In this document: positions 17,128 to 25,406 of the stretch, piece by piece | Position numbering within the stretch: position 1 is the stretch's first letter | How the letters are laid out: every line of letters begins with the position of its first letter | Assembly (NCBI RefSeq): GCF_010686655.1 | Contig: NZ_JAAGVY010000044.1 | Span: 1-38,365, forward strand | DNA length: 38,365 nt | Source of the DNA: Cryomorpha ignava | GTDB taxonomy: Bacteria; Bacteroidota; Bacteroidia; Flavobacteriales_D; Cryomorphaceae | Reading direction: 5' to 3' | Notes under the pieces: generated by a model | The model's database searches: none | The model's input: only the letters and a program-made list of their open reading frames with translations | Told to the model about the DNA's origin: nothing | Made by a program: the position numbers and the translations under genes

Positions 17128-17409
17128 ATGGCTGTTTCCGAAAATAATGAAGTTCTGCTTTGTCTTCACAAATGGGGATCGCACGAACATCCAACAGTGG
17201 AAAATCGGAATATAATCTCTGGAAATGGATTAGTCCTTTATTGCAAATTCGATAATATTAACCTTGTAAGAGAAAAGCTTCAAAAGATGGGTTGGCCGGT
17301 GGAGGAAGAAATTCATTTAAACTCGAATTCCACAAAGATGGAGTTTTCGCTACGCGATCTGGATGGATATGATTTAACGATTACTGAATATCATGAGTAT
17401 GAAGGGTAG
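17128..17409 (+). CDS. VOC (glyoxalase-like) C-terminal half, probably truncated
   Basis: 93 residues: VLLCLHKWGSHEHPT, a strand-helix block (LVLYCKFDNINLVREKLQKM), then STKMEFSLRDLDGYDLTITE, the second beta-alpha-beta-beta-beta unit of a vicinal oxygen chelate domain. The first unit normally found upstream is absent; a TGA closes the frame a few codons before the ATG. It is probably a remnant or a half-domain protein. No substrate can be proposed. Confidence 0.55.
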   Translation: MAVSENNEVLLCLHKWGSHEHPTVENRNIISGNGLVLYCKFDNINLVREKLQKMGWPVEEEIHLNSNSTKMEFSLRDLDGYDLTITEYHEYEG

Positions 17410-17549
17410 AAAAGGCAAAGTAAGATGCGGGATATGGAGAGATATAATTATGGGTGGTTTTTTAAAGTAAGCCAATTGAAATTAACTTATTCGTAGTTTT
17501 GGATAGAATTCTTACTTTAGTTGATATATCTGCACGCATTCATTAAGCT

Positions 17550-18620
17550 ATGAGAACCTTACTTTTTATTATCCTTTTAAACATCCCTTTTTTTGCGACT
17601 GCCCAATACAAAACTTTACTCCGCGAAAGCTTTTTTGGAAGGCAACCATCGGCGAGGGCAGAGGCCATGGGAAAAACATATACTTCCATAGACGGTGATT
17701 TGGCAACCATTTATTTTAATCCTGCCGGAATATCTTCTATCAGAGGTGTTGAGGTTAATAGTTCATACACTCCGCCTGGATATTATCTTACCGAAGGATA
17801 CTATACTTTTTTTGCCGCAGGGGTAAAGGTAAATGACTATTTGCGATTGGCATTTTCTCAGTTTCAATTTAATCTGGGAAAGACAGAATTTCTGTCAGCC
17901 CGGGTTCCCCCTTTTGCCAAACACAATACCCTCACCATAGCATCAGAGCCTATTAAGAATCTTTTCATTGGGTTAAATGCAAATTTGCTGGTTTATGAAA
18001 CCGGAGTAATTGGAGAGGAAATCTCTTTTTACCTCGATTTAGGAGCTATTAAAAAGTTTGAATTTCTTCAAAAGGAATCTACCGGCCACTCTGTAAATAT
18101 TGGCGCAAGCGTATCAAATTTCACCATGAGCGTAATGACTTTTGGCAATAATAAATTTGAGTCGGCTTCAGAATTGCCAGTCACCGGAAGGTTCGGTGTA
18201 AGCTATCAATTTTTGCTGGACAAACACCTGCTACATGAGAATTTAGAGACGCTTAAGTTTTTAATCCAGGGCGATTATCAAAATGTTTTCAATAGTGATT
18301 TTTATACAGCTTACCGTGGAGGAGGAGAAGTTTTACTCTTAGAAATTCTGGCGCTGCGTATAGGCTATTACAAAGAAGAGGAAAACGACCTCCGTCTTCC
18401 ACTCGAAAACTACGATGAAATTAGCGCTATAACAACAGGCTTTGGACTACAATTGCCATTAAATAAATTGACCAATTTGCCATTAAACATACGTTTTGAT
18501 TATACTTCGCTACCGCAGCAGCCTTATTCAAATACATTTTCAAATTTTGACAACTTTACCACGTATAGCTTAAGATTAAACTGGTTATTTAAAGAGAAGG
18601 ACAAGAGTTTAAAAAGCTAG
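17550..18620 (+). CDS. PorV/PorQ-like outer-membrane beta-barrel protein
   Basis: 356 residues with a signal peptide ending FFATAQ. The early segment SARAEAMGKTYTSIDGDLATIYFNPAG is the hallmark of the PorV/PorQ/FadL-like barrels of Bacteroidota (an N-P-A-G turn after DGD). Alternating strands continue to an aromatic C-terminal strand (YSLRLNWLF). Some relatives are parts of the type IX secretion system, but this one is unassigned. A TAGTTTTG box at 17494-17501 may be its promoter. Confidence 0.7.
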   Translation: MRTLLFIILLNIPFFATAQYKTLLRESFFGRQPSARAEAMGKTYTSIDGDLATIYFNPAGISSIRGVEVNSSYTPPGYYLTEGYYTFFAAGVKVNDYLRLAFSQFQFNLGKTEFLSARVPPFAKHNTLTIASEPIKNLFIGLNANLLVYETGVIGEEISFYLDLGAIKKFEFLQKESTGHSVNIGASVSNFTMSVMTFGNNKFESASELPVTGRFGVSYQFLLDKHLLHENLETLKFLIQGDYQNVFNSDFYTAYRGGGEVLLLEILALRIGYYKEEENDLRLPLENYDEISAITTGFGLQLPLNKLTNLPLNIRFDYTSLPQQPYSNTFSNFDNFTTYSLRLNWLFKEKDKSLKS

Positions 18621-18740
18621 ACTAATACAATATGACATAATTTATTCCAGTTTCGCGCTAAACCTTTTCATCACAAATTAGTTTCCTTATCAGATCTTCC
18701 ATTTCCCGAAGCGACGCAAAGATTACACAGGCAAAAAGTC

Positions 18741-19892
18741 TTGAAAACAGATAACTCAAAGTACGATTATATCATAGCAGGGTCGGGCTGCGCCGGGCTT
18801 AGCCTCTTATATGGTTTGCTCAATGATCCGATCTTGAAAGACAAAAAGATTCTGGTACTCGACAAGAATCGGAAAAACAAGAACGACAGAACCTGGTGCT
18901 TTTGGGAAATGAAAGCGGGCCCTTTTGAAGAAGTAGTGTTTCACCGATGGAATACGCTCGAGTTTCTAGATGAAAGCTTTACAAAAAAATTTGAACTCGA
19001 AAAGTATAGCTATAAAATGATTCAGGGAATTGACTACTATAATTTCGTGCTGAATCATGCCAAAGGCTTTGAGAATGTGGTTTTTAAATGTGAAAGCATT
19101 CAGTCAATAAAGTCGGATAGTGACCGGGCATTTGTGGAAACGGATCAGTCCACATATTCAGGAACCTACGTTTTTAATTCCACCAGATTATTCCATCCTG
19201 AAATGAATACCGAAAACTCACTTCTACAGCACTTCGAAGGTTGGGTAATTAAAGTCAAAAACCCGGTATTCGACAGCGATGTAGGCACCCTAATGGATTT
19301 TAGATTGAGCCAAAAGAATGGAACAACCTTCATGTATGTACTGCCTACGAGCCCAACCGAGGCTCTCGTGGAATATACCTTGTTTAGCAAGAAAGTACTC
19401 GAAAAAGAAGTGTATAAAACCGAGCTGGAAAAATACATTCAGGACTATCTCAAAATCGACTCGTATGAAATAACCCACAAGGAATTTGGGATTATTCCGA
19501 TGTCAACTGCTTCTTTTTCAAGAAATACTGAAAAGCGAATCATCAACCTTGGCACTGCCGGAGGTCAAACAAAAGCAAGCAGCGGATATACCTTTCAGTT
19601 TATTCAGAAAAACACATCAATCATCCTTGAAAATTTGAGGAATGGCAATTTCCCAAATCAGTCATTAAGCTTTCGCGACAAAATGTATCAGTGGTATGAT
19701 CGCACTTTGATAGAAGTCATTCTTTCGGGCAAGATGGAAGGGAAAGAGATTTTTTCTGTAATGTTTCGAAAGCTGAATCCTGAAATGATTCTGGCCTTTC
19801 TGGCGAATGAAAGCACTTTTCTGGAAGAGCTTCAAATAATGAACAGCCTGCCAAAAGGGCCATTTTTTACTTCGGGAATTAAGCAGTTATAA
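18741..19892 (+). CDS. crtY: Lycopene beta-cyclase (CrtY type)
   Basis: 383 residues starting at TTG 18741. An N-terminal FAD/NAD-binding fold (DYIIAGSGCAGLSLLYGLL) is followed by NDRTWCFWE, characteristic of bacterial CrtY, and by GTAGGQTKASSGYTFQF near residue 275. CrtY cyclises the ends of lycopene to beta-carotene at the membrane. No other carotenoid genes are in the window, so the rest of the pathway must lie elsewhere. No strong promoter was seen in 18621-18740. Confidence 0.9.
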   Translation: MKTDNSKYDYIIAGSGCAGLSLLYGLLNDPILKDKKILVLDKNRKNKNDRTWCFWEMKAGPFEEVVFHRWNTLEFLDESFTKKFELEKYSYKMIQGIDYYNFVLNHAKGFENVVFKCESIQSIKSDSDRAFVETDQSTYSGTYVFNSTRLFHPEMNTENSLLQHFEGWVIKVKNPVFDSDVGTLMDFRLSQKNGTTFMYVLPTSPTEALVEYTLFSKKVLEKEVYKTELEKYIQDYLKIDSYEITHKEFGIIPMSTASFSRNTEKRIINLGTAGGQTKASSGYTFQFIQKNTSIILENLRNGNFPNQSLSFRDKMYQWYDRTLIEVILSGKMEGKEIFSVMFRKLNPEMILAFLANESTFLEELQIMNSLPKGPFFTSGIKQL

Positions 19893-19919
19893 CATGACTG
19901 AGTAAGAATAAATATCCTT

Positions 19920-19927
19920 TATATTTG
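19920..19927 (+). promoter_or_regulatory. TAnnTTTG -7 box that settles the TonB-MORN start
   Basis: TATATTTG ends on the G of a GTG at 19927. Because this is a -7 element, that GTG lies upstream of the transcript start. This supports the ATG at 19942 as the start codon. Confidence 0.5.
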
Positions 19928-19941
19928 TGGGAAACGAAATA

Positions 19942-20580
19942 ATGAAAGATATTTTTAAGGCTCTGATTCTTGCTGTTGGTTTTCTTTTTATACCCACTTA
20001 TTCTCAGGCCCAGGCATCGGATACTACTTATTTTAACCACGGCGTAATCTCGAAAATCGGTTCTTACGATTCAAAAGGAAGAGAAAAAGGTCATTGGATA
20101 TACTATCGTGAAAACGGTCTGAAAGAACGGGAAGGGAATTATTCAAAAGGCAAATATAACGGTAAATGGCTTTTTTACGGGATAGATGGAGAACCAACAG
20201 AAATAGGTGTTTACAAGAAAAATGTATTGCTAAAAACCACATTACCAGATGGTTCTCCAGTTGCATTTACCACAATTGAATCGATGCCTGATTACCCTGG
20301 TGGTGAAGAAGCGATGATGATGTATTTGGCAAATGCTATTACCTATCCTGCCGATGCAAAAGAGGAAGGCGTAGAGGGAGAGGTCGTTGTGAGTTTTCTT
20401 ATTGGAACAGAGGGATGGATAGAAGACATAAATATACTCAAATCGGTACACCCATCTATTGACACAGAGGTGATTCGAATAATGAGCGCGATGCCTCAAT
20501 GGACTCCTGGATATCAAGATGGAAAACCGGTGAAGGTTCAATATAATCTTCCGGTTAATTTTAAGTTGCCAAAGAAATAA
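19942..20580 (+). CDS. Periplasmic TonB C-terminal protein with MORN-type repeats
   Basis: 212 residues from ATG 19942. A signal peptide ends SQAQA; no stable membrane anchor follows, unlike classical TonB. MORN-like units appear at residues about 40-85 (KGHWIYYRENGLKEREGNYS, KGKYNGKWLFY). A TonB_C domain occupies about 115-212 (YPGGEEAMMMYL, EGVEGEVVVSFLIGTEG, MPQWTPGYQDGKPVKV, LPVNFKL). In Bacteroidota such proteins couple to TonB-dependent uptake or act as stand-alone periplasmic proteins; which applies here is not clear. The promoter box at 19920 suggests its own transcript. Confidence 0.75.
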   Translation: MKDIFKALILAVGFLFIPTYSQAQASDTTYFNHGVISKIGSYDSKGREKGHWIYYRENGLKEREGNYSKGKYNGKWLFYGIDGEPTEIGVYKKNVLLKTTLPDGSPVAFTTIESMPDYPGGEEAMMMYLANAITYPADAKEEGVEGEVVVSFLIGTEGWIEDINILKSVHPSIDTEVIRIMSAMPQWTPGYQDGKPVKVQYNLPVNFKLPKK

Positions 20581-20689
20581 ATAAATGGGGCTATAAATTT
20601 TGGTTTTTATGTATAAGGAAAAAACTTAATTTTTTAAGTCGACCGTAACACCGTAAATTCGCGTTTTTAAAATACCCGGATTCTTTACC

Positions 20690-22054
20690 ATGTCAAAGCA
20701 GTATAAGCCATCTACCCCAAAGGGAACACGCGATTTTTTGCCCACAGTGGTGCAGCGAAGAAATTATATTTTTGACACCATAAAAACGGTTTTTGAACAT
20801 TACGGCTATCAGCCCATCGAAACTCCGGCAATGGAAAATCTCGAAACCCTTACCGGGAAATATGGTGAGGAAGGTGATCGGTTGATTTTTAAGATTCTGG
20901 CTAGAGGCGAGAAATTGAATAAAGCATTAGCCGATTTCAATCAAACCAATTTGACAGAGGAAGCCCTTCGTTACGACCTCACAGTGCCATTCGCCCGCTT
21001 TGTAGTTCAACACCAAAATGATTTGGCTTTTCCTTTCCGCAGGTATCAAATTCAACCTGTTTGGCGTGCCGATCGTCCCCAAAAAGGGCGTTACCGCGAA
21101 TTTTTTCAATGCGATGCCGATGTGATAGGTACAGACTCGCTGCGCTGCGAAGTCGAAATTGTGCAAATGCTCGACAATGTGTTCACAAAACTCGGCCTTC
21201 CAGTTGAGATAAAAATCAACAATAGGAAGCTGCTCACTGCTCTCGCCGCTTATGTGGGTGAGGCAGATAAACTTATTCCACTCACCATTGCCATTGATAA
21301 GCTCGATAAAATGCCACTCGATAAGGTGCTGGCAGATCTTGATAATCAGGGCTTTTCAGCGGAAGCGCAAACCAAATTAAAAACAGTACTGGAAGCTGCA
21401 CGTGACCTTACAGACAGCGCCGCATTGATGGACAAAATGGAGCAAGTCTTTGCAGGCAATGCCGATGGCGAAAAAGGACTGGAAGAGTTACGCTACGTCT
21501 TCTCAAAAGTGAAAACGCTTGGTCTCGAAACGTCCAAATTGCGTTTTGATATGAGCCTGGCCCGTGGATTGAACTATTACACCGGAGCGATTTTTGAAGT
21601 TGTTCCACGCACCGATGAGCAGGTGGGAAGTATCTCGGGTGGTGGCCGATATGATGATTTAACCGGAGTGTTTGGTATGCCCGGCATGTCAGGAGTGGGC
21701 ATTTCTTTTGGTGCCGACCGCATTTACGATATGCTCGAAGCCCGCGATGGTTTCCCCAAAAATGAAACTGCCGGAACAGAACTACTCTTTGTAAACTTTG
21801 GCGAAACTGAAGCAGATTTTTGCCACGAATTGCTTGGTTCTATCCGTAAAGCCGGTATTCGCGCCGAGCTATACCCCGATGCCTCAAAAATGAAAAAGCA
21901 AATGAAGTACGCCAACGATAAGCAAATTAAGTTTGTAGCAATGGTGGGAGAAGATGAGATGGCAGCCGATTCAGTTACTTTAAAAAACATGGAATCGGGT
22001 GAGCAAGAGCTGATTGGAAAGAATGAACTTATATCCAAACTAAAAATGTTATGA
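20690..22054 (+). CDS. hisS: Histidine--tRNA ligase
   Basis: 454 residues, the usual length. Class II synthetase motifs are present: KGTRDFLPT at the start, motif 2 FRRYQIQPVWRADRPQKGRYREFFQCD, and the HisRS-specific GGGRYDDLTGVFG with LARGLNYYTG before it. The C-terminal anticodon-binding domain starts near residue 360. It charges tRNA-His in the cytoplasm. Its stop overlaps the hutH start by four bases, making it the first gene of a four-gene operon. Confidence 0.96.
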   Translation: MSKQYKPSTPKGTRDFLPTVVQRRNYIFDTIKTVFEHYGYQPIETPAMENLETLTGKYGEEGDRLIFKILARGEKLNKALADFNQTNLTEEALRYDLTVPFARFVVQHQNDLAFPFRRYQIQPVWRADRPQKGRYREFFQCDADVIGTDSLRCEVEIVQMLDNVFTKLGLPVEIKINNRKLLTALAAYVGEADKLIPLTIAIDKLDKMPLDKVLADLDNQGFSAEAQTKLKTVLEAARDLTDSAALMDKMEQVFAGNADGEKGLEELRYVFSKVKTLGLETSKLRFDMSLARGLNYYTGAIFEVVPRTDEQVGSISGGGRYDDLTGVFGMPGMSGVGISFGADRIYDMLEARDGFPKNETAGTELLFVNFGETEADFCHELLGSIRKAGIRAELYPDASKMKKQMKYANDKQIKFVAMVGEDEMAADSVTLKNMESGEQELIGKNELISKLKML

Positions 22055-23553
22055 TCCACGCCATTTCAAATAACCACCTTAGCATTGAGCGTGTTGCAGA
22101 AATAATCGCTGAAAATACCACTTTAGAACTATCAGCAGAAGCGCGTGAAAAAATTCAGTCGTGCCGTGATTTTCTAGACGATAAAATAGAACGCTCCGAA
22201 AAGCCGATTTACGGTATCAATACAGGTTTCGGGTCGCTATGCGGCAAGTCTATTGATCGCAATAGTTTGGAGCAGTTGCAAAAGAACCTGGTGATGAGTC
22301 ATGCTTGCGGAACAGGCAGCTTAGTGCCTCAAGAGCTGGTGAAACTGATGCTTTTGCTAAAAGTGCAAGGACTATCTTACGGGCACAGCGGCGTAACTTT
22401 AGCTACTGTAGAGCGACTGATCTGGCATTTTAATAACGATGTGCTTCCTGTAATATACGAGCAGGGTAGCCTTGGCGCTTCGGGCGATTTGGCTCCGCTT
22501 GCTCATTTGGCTCTTCCGCTTATAGGGCTGGGCGCAGTATATGTTGACGGGAAGATTTCATCATCAAGCTCTATTTTAGAAAAGCATGGCTTAAAACCCA
22601 TCGCACTTCGATCTAAAGAAGGGCTCGCCCTCTTAAACGGCACACAGTTTATGAGTGCCTACGGAGTGCATTCGCTCATCAGGGCTGGTCATCTTTTAGA
22701 TGCGGCAGATTTAATTGCTTCTGTTTCTCTTGAAGGCTATGATGGGCGTTGCGAGCCCTATAACCATCAGGTGCACGCCATTCGCCGCCACAGCGGACAG
22801 ATAAAAGTGGCTGAAAATATTCGAAAGGTATTGGCTGACAGTAAAACCTGGTTTGCCGATAAGGTTCACGTTCAAGACCCGTACAGCTTTCGCTGCGTGC
22901 CACAGGTACACGGGGCTTCACGCGATGCCATTGCACACATAAAGAGCGTTTTTGAAAACGAGATAAATGCAGTAACCGATAACCCAACCGTTTTTCCCGA
23001 TTCGGATGATATAATCTCTGCCGGGAATTTTCACGGACAGCCACTTGCCATTTCGCTCGATTTTCTGGCAATAGCCATGGCCGAGATTGGAAGCATTTCC
23101 GAAAGGAGAACCTATAAACTCATTGGCGGCGAACGCGGATTGCCTCCATTTTTAGTAGCCAACCCCGGCTTGAATTCCGGTTTTATGATTCCGCAATATA
23201 CCGCCGCCAGCATAGTGAGCAAAAACAAGCAACTTTGCACACCTTCGTCGGTAGATACCATAGACTCTAGCAATGGCCAGGAAGACCATGTAAGCATGGG
23301 CGCCAATGGGGCAGTAAAAGCCGCCGAAGTAATAAATAACATAGAAACTGTACTGGGAATTGAGCTGCTTAATGCTATGCAAGCCATTGAGTTGCGTGGG
23401 ATGGAAGGGATGGCCACTGCCGTAAAAGCCATTCATGCTGATTACCGAAAACGTGTAGATTTCCTTATTGAAGACTGCGAATTGTATCCATTTATTTTAA
23501 AATCAAAAGAATTTGTCTCAAAACTCAATACAGCCAAGTGGCTTAGTGCCTGA
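22051..23553 (+). CDS. hutH: Histidine ammonia-lyase
   Basis: 500 residues. It converts histidine to urocanate and ammonia, the first step of histidine breakdown. The Ala-Ser-Gly triad that forms the MIO prosthetic group is at residues 143-145 (GSLGASGDLAPLAH), with the GINTGFGSL start loop and a later SSNGQEDHVSMG segment. The start overlaps hisS (ATGA). Other hut genes are not in the window. The 3' end overlaps the next ORF. Confidence 0.95.
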   Translation: MIHAISNNHLSIERVAEIIAENTTLELSAEAREKIQSCRDFLDDKIERSEKPIYGINTGFGSLCGKSIDRNSLEQLQKNLVMSHACGTGSLVPQELVKLMLLLKVQGLSYGHSGVTLATVERLIWHFNNDVLPVIYEQGSLGASGDLAPLAHLALPLIGLGAVYVDGKISSSSSILEKHGLKPIALRSKEGLALLNGTQFMSAYGVHSLIRAGHLLDAADLIASVSLEGYDGRCEPYNHQVHAIRRHSGQIKVAENIRKVLADSKTWFADKVHVQDPYSFRCVPQVHGASRDAIAHIKSVFENEINAVTDNPTVFPDSDDIISAGNFHGQPLAISLDFLAIAMAEIGSISERRTYKLIGGERGLPPFLVANPGLNSGFMIPQYTAASIVSKNKQLCTPSSVDTIDSSNGQEDHVSMGANGAVKAAEVINNIETVLGIELLNAMQAIELRGMEGMATAVKAIHADYRKRVDFLIEDCELYPFILKSKEFVSKLNTAKWLSA

Positions 23554-24010
23554 TAAGCGTACAAAATTCCTAAGAGCTCTTTGTACCCTTTCGGGAGTAA
23601 ATGCGATTTATGGGATTATTTCAGGAATTACTACCGCGATTTCGCCTCCAGATGTGGACGATACTTTTATTGTAAACCTGTTTGAGCAACTGGAGAAATA
23701 TGAATTGCCAATCGCCGATCTGCAAGATGATGTAAAAGAATACTATCTGAACCTAATGCTCGATTTGGGAAATTTTGGTGCTGCCAATTTTCTGTTTTTT
23801 GCAATTCAACTTATCGGTATTTTTATGATGTATCGCCTTAATCGAATAGGATTTACGCTATACACAGTGGCGCAAATTGGGCTAGCTGCTGCTCCGATTA
23901 TTTTTGGGAGCTTTAATGATTTTGGTAAGATAACCTTTGCTATTACATTGGTTTGGAATGCTATATGGGTTATTATGTACGCTACTCAAATTAAATATTT
24001 CCACAAATGA
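23513..24010 (+). CDS. Small multi-pass membrane protein, unknown
   Basis: Up to 165 residues with about four hydrophobic segments (SGVNAIYGIISGI, FLFFAIQLIGIFMMYRL, FTLYTVAQIGLAAAPII, ITFAITLVWNAIWVIMY). The start is uncertain: TTG 23513 lies inside hutH and GTG 23546 is also possible; both overlap hutH in another frame. The stop overlaps the next start by four bases. No named family is recognised; it belongs to the hisS-hutH unit by position. Confidence 0.7.
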   Translation: MSQNSIQPSGLVPDKRTKFLRALCTLSGVNAIYGIISGITTAISPPDVDDTFIVNLFEQLEKYELPIADLQDDVKEYYLNLMLDLGNFGAANFLFFAIQLIGIFMMYRLNRIGFTLYTVAQIGLAAAPIIFGSFNDFGKITFAITLVWNAIWVIMYATQIKYFHK

Positions 24011-24645
24011 AGGTTTATCTTTTTAGCGGATTGGGTGCCGATGAGCGGCTGTTTCAGAAATTAAAACCTGTACCGGGATACGAATACGTGCCCTTGCCTT
24101 ATGTGCATCCGGGCAATTCTGAAGCCCTTGCAGATTATGCCGCTTTATTGGTTGAAGCCTACCGTTTTGAAACTCCTTGTATTTTCGGAGGGGTGTCTAT
24201 TGGTGGAATGATAGCCCAGGAAATAGCCCAAATAGTAAGGCCCGAAAAGCTACTCCTTATTTCTACGCTCCAGTTTCGCAGCGAACTACCGGGTGTATTC
24301 AAACTTGGGGATAACAAGTTCACAAAATCCTTACTTAGCAAGCCACTGCTGGACGCTGCAGCAAGTTTAGGCGATAAATTTACGGTCAAATCTAAGGAAG
24401 GGCGCAAATTATTTTACGATATGCTGCGCGATTCAGAAGCTGATTTTATGAAATTTGGTTTTGGAGTCGTTCTGGGTTGGCAGCCCCCAAAAGCTCAGGT
24501 ACCGGTTATTCGTATCCATGGCAATAAAGACCGGGTTTTTCCGCTTTCGCGAATAAAAGAGTGCATTAAAATTAAAGGTGGCAATCATTTTATGGTTTAT
24601 GAAAAAGGGGAGGAGATAGGTGAGATTTTGAGAGGTGAGTTGTGA
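24007..24645 (+). CDS. Alpha/beta hydrolase
   Basis: 212 residues. Expected elements are FSGLGADERLF (oxyanion region), the nucleophile elbow GGVSIGGM, an acid in HGNKDRVFP, and the C-terminal His in KGGNHFMV. The lid segment is short. Substrate unknown. Start and previous stop overlap (ATGA), so it is the last gene of the hisS operon. A soluble cytoplasmic enzyme by sequence. Confidence 0.82.
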   Translation: MKVYLFSGLGADERLFQKLKPVPGYEYVPLPYVHPGNSEALADYAALLVEAYRFETPCIFGGVSIGGMIAQEIAQIVRPEKLLLISTLQFRSELPGVFKLGDNKFTKSLLSKPLLDAAASLGDKFTVKSKEGRKLFYDMLRDSEADFMKFGFGVVLGWQPPKAQVPVIRIHGNKDRVFPLSRIKECIKIKGGNHFMVYEKGEEIGEILRGEL

Positions 24646-24677
24646 GATTGCTTTTTAACCACAGTGAACGCTGCGCT

Positions 24678-25232
24678 GGGTATTCACCCAATGTCATTAA
24701 GTTAAATAAAACTCGCTGGCACGCGTCACGCTCCGCTGTCATCTGAGATGCAGCGGTAAAAACGAACCATATTCATTTAGACTCGGTTTTGACATCATTT
24801 TTGCGAAAAGGCAAAAATGTCGCCAAAACCTAAATTCCTGACATTCAATAGCCCAGGGTGCAGCGCAGCGTAGCCCTGGGCTATTGAATGTCAGCCTTTC
24901 AGGCCTTAACGGCATCGCTGTTTATTATAAGACTTTGAGTTTACGCCACTTTAAGAGCTAGGCCATTTTAGCGCTTTTAAACTATAAAAACCTTAACTTA
25001 ATGACTTTGGGTGGATACCCTACGTAGCGGGGCAATGACACGAATCATACATTTAAATTCTAATACTCACTGTACCGTGATGTAAACTCCCCTCAGGGGC
25101 GGGGCGGAGCGAGGCGTTAACTTAATGACATTGGGTATTCACCCTACGCCATTTTATTTTTTAAGAATTAATGTCTTTATCAGGCCGGTTAATTGTCTCG
25201 ACTCTCAGCTGCGCTGGGTATTCACTCTGCGC
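24678..25232. repeat. Scattered copies of a GGGTATTCACCC / TTAACTTAATGACATTGGG repeat
   Basis: Between the hydrolase and the TonB receptor the same words recur in both orientations: 24678-24705 (gggtattcacccaatgtcat with attaagttaa after it), inverted at 24993-25020, rearranged at 25117-25150, and shortened at 25209-25232. The strands can pair with each other. Two GC-rich tracts (gcgctccgctg-like) lie between them. No gene was found in 24646-25380. This looks like a REP-like or insertion-derived family. Confidence 0.6.
24838..24894. repeat. 21-bp perfect inverted repeat with 15-nt loop (REP-like hairpin)
   Basis: 24838-24858 (ctgacattcaatagcccagg plus g) is exactly complementary to 24874-24894; the loop is tgcagcgcagcgtag. 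It lacks a T tract, so it is unlikely to be a simple terminator. The form suggests a mobile palindromic repeat or an RNA-stabilising hairpin. Confidence 0.7.
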
Positions 25233-25406
25233 CAACCCTGCATCATGTCGTGGTTCCGGTTTTTTATTATCTTCCGGCATCATTCCTTTCACAATAGTTT
25301 CTTAACCGCTTGTCACATTGCCTTCCTGAGTCAGCAAATAAATCAGATATTTGCCGTCGAAAATCTAACCATATTAACTCGTATGAACTTATACTATCAA
25401 ATTAGA

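Noticed and set aside
20690-20930. His-codon leader or T-box before hisS
   Set aside because: The 110 bp upstream hold no His-rich ORF, T-box bulge or terminator.
25125-25406. 5' extension of the TonB receptor frame
   Set aside because: It translates the repeat patch and places the signal peptide about 94 residues inside the protein. The start at 25407 or 25383 fits the signal peptide.
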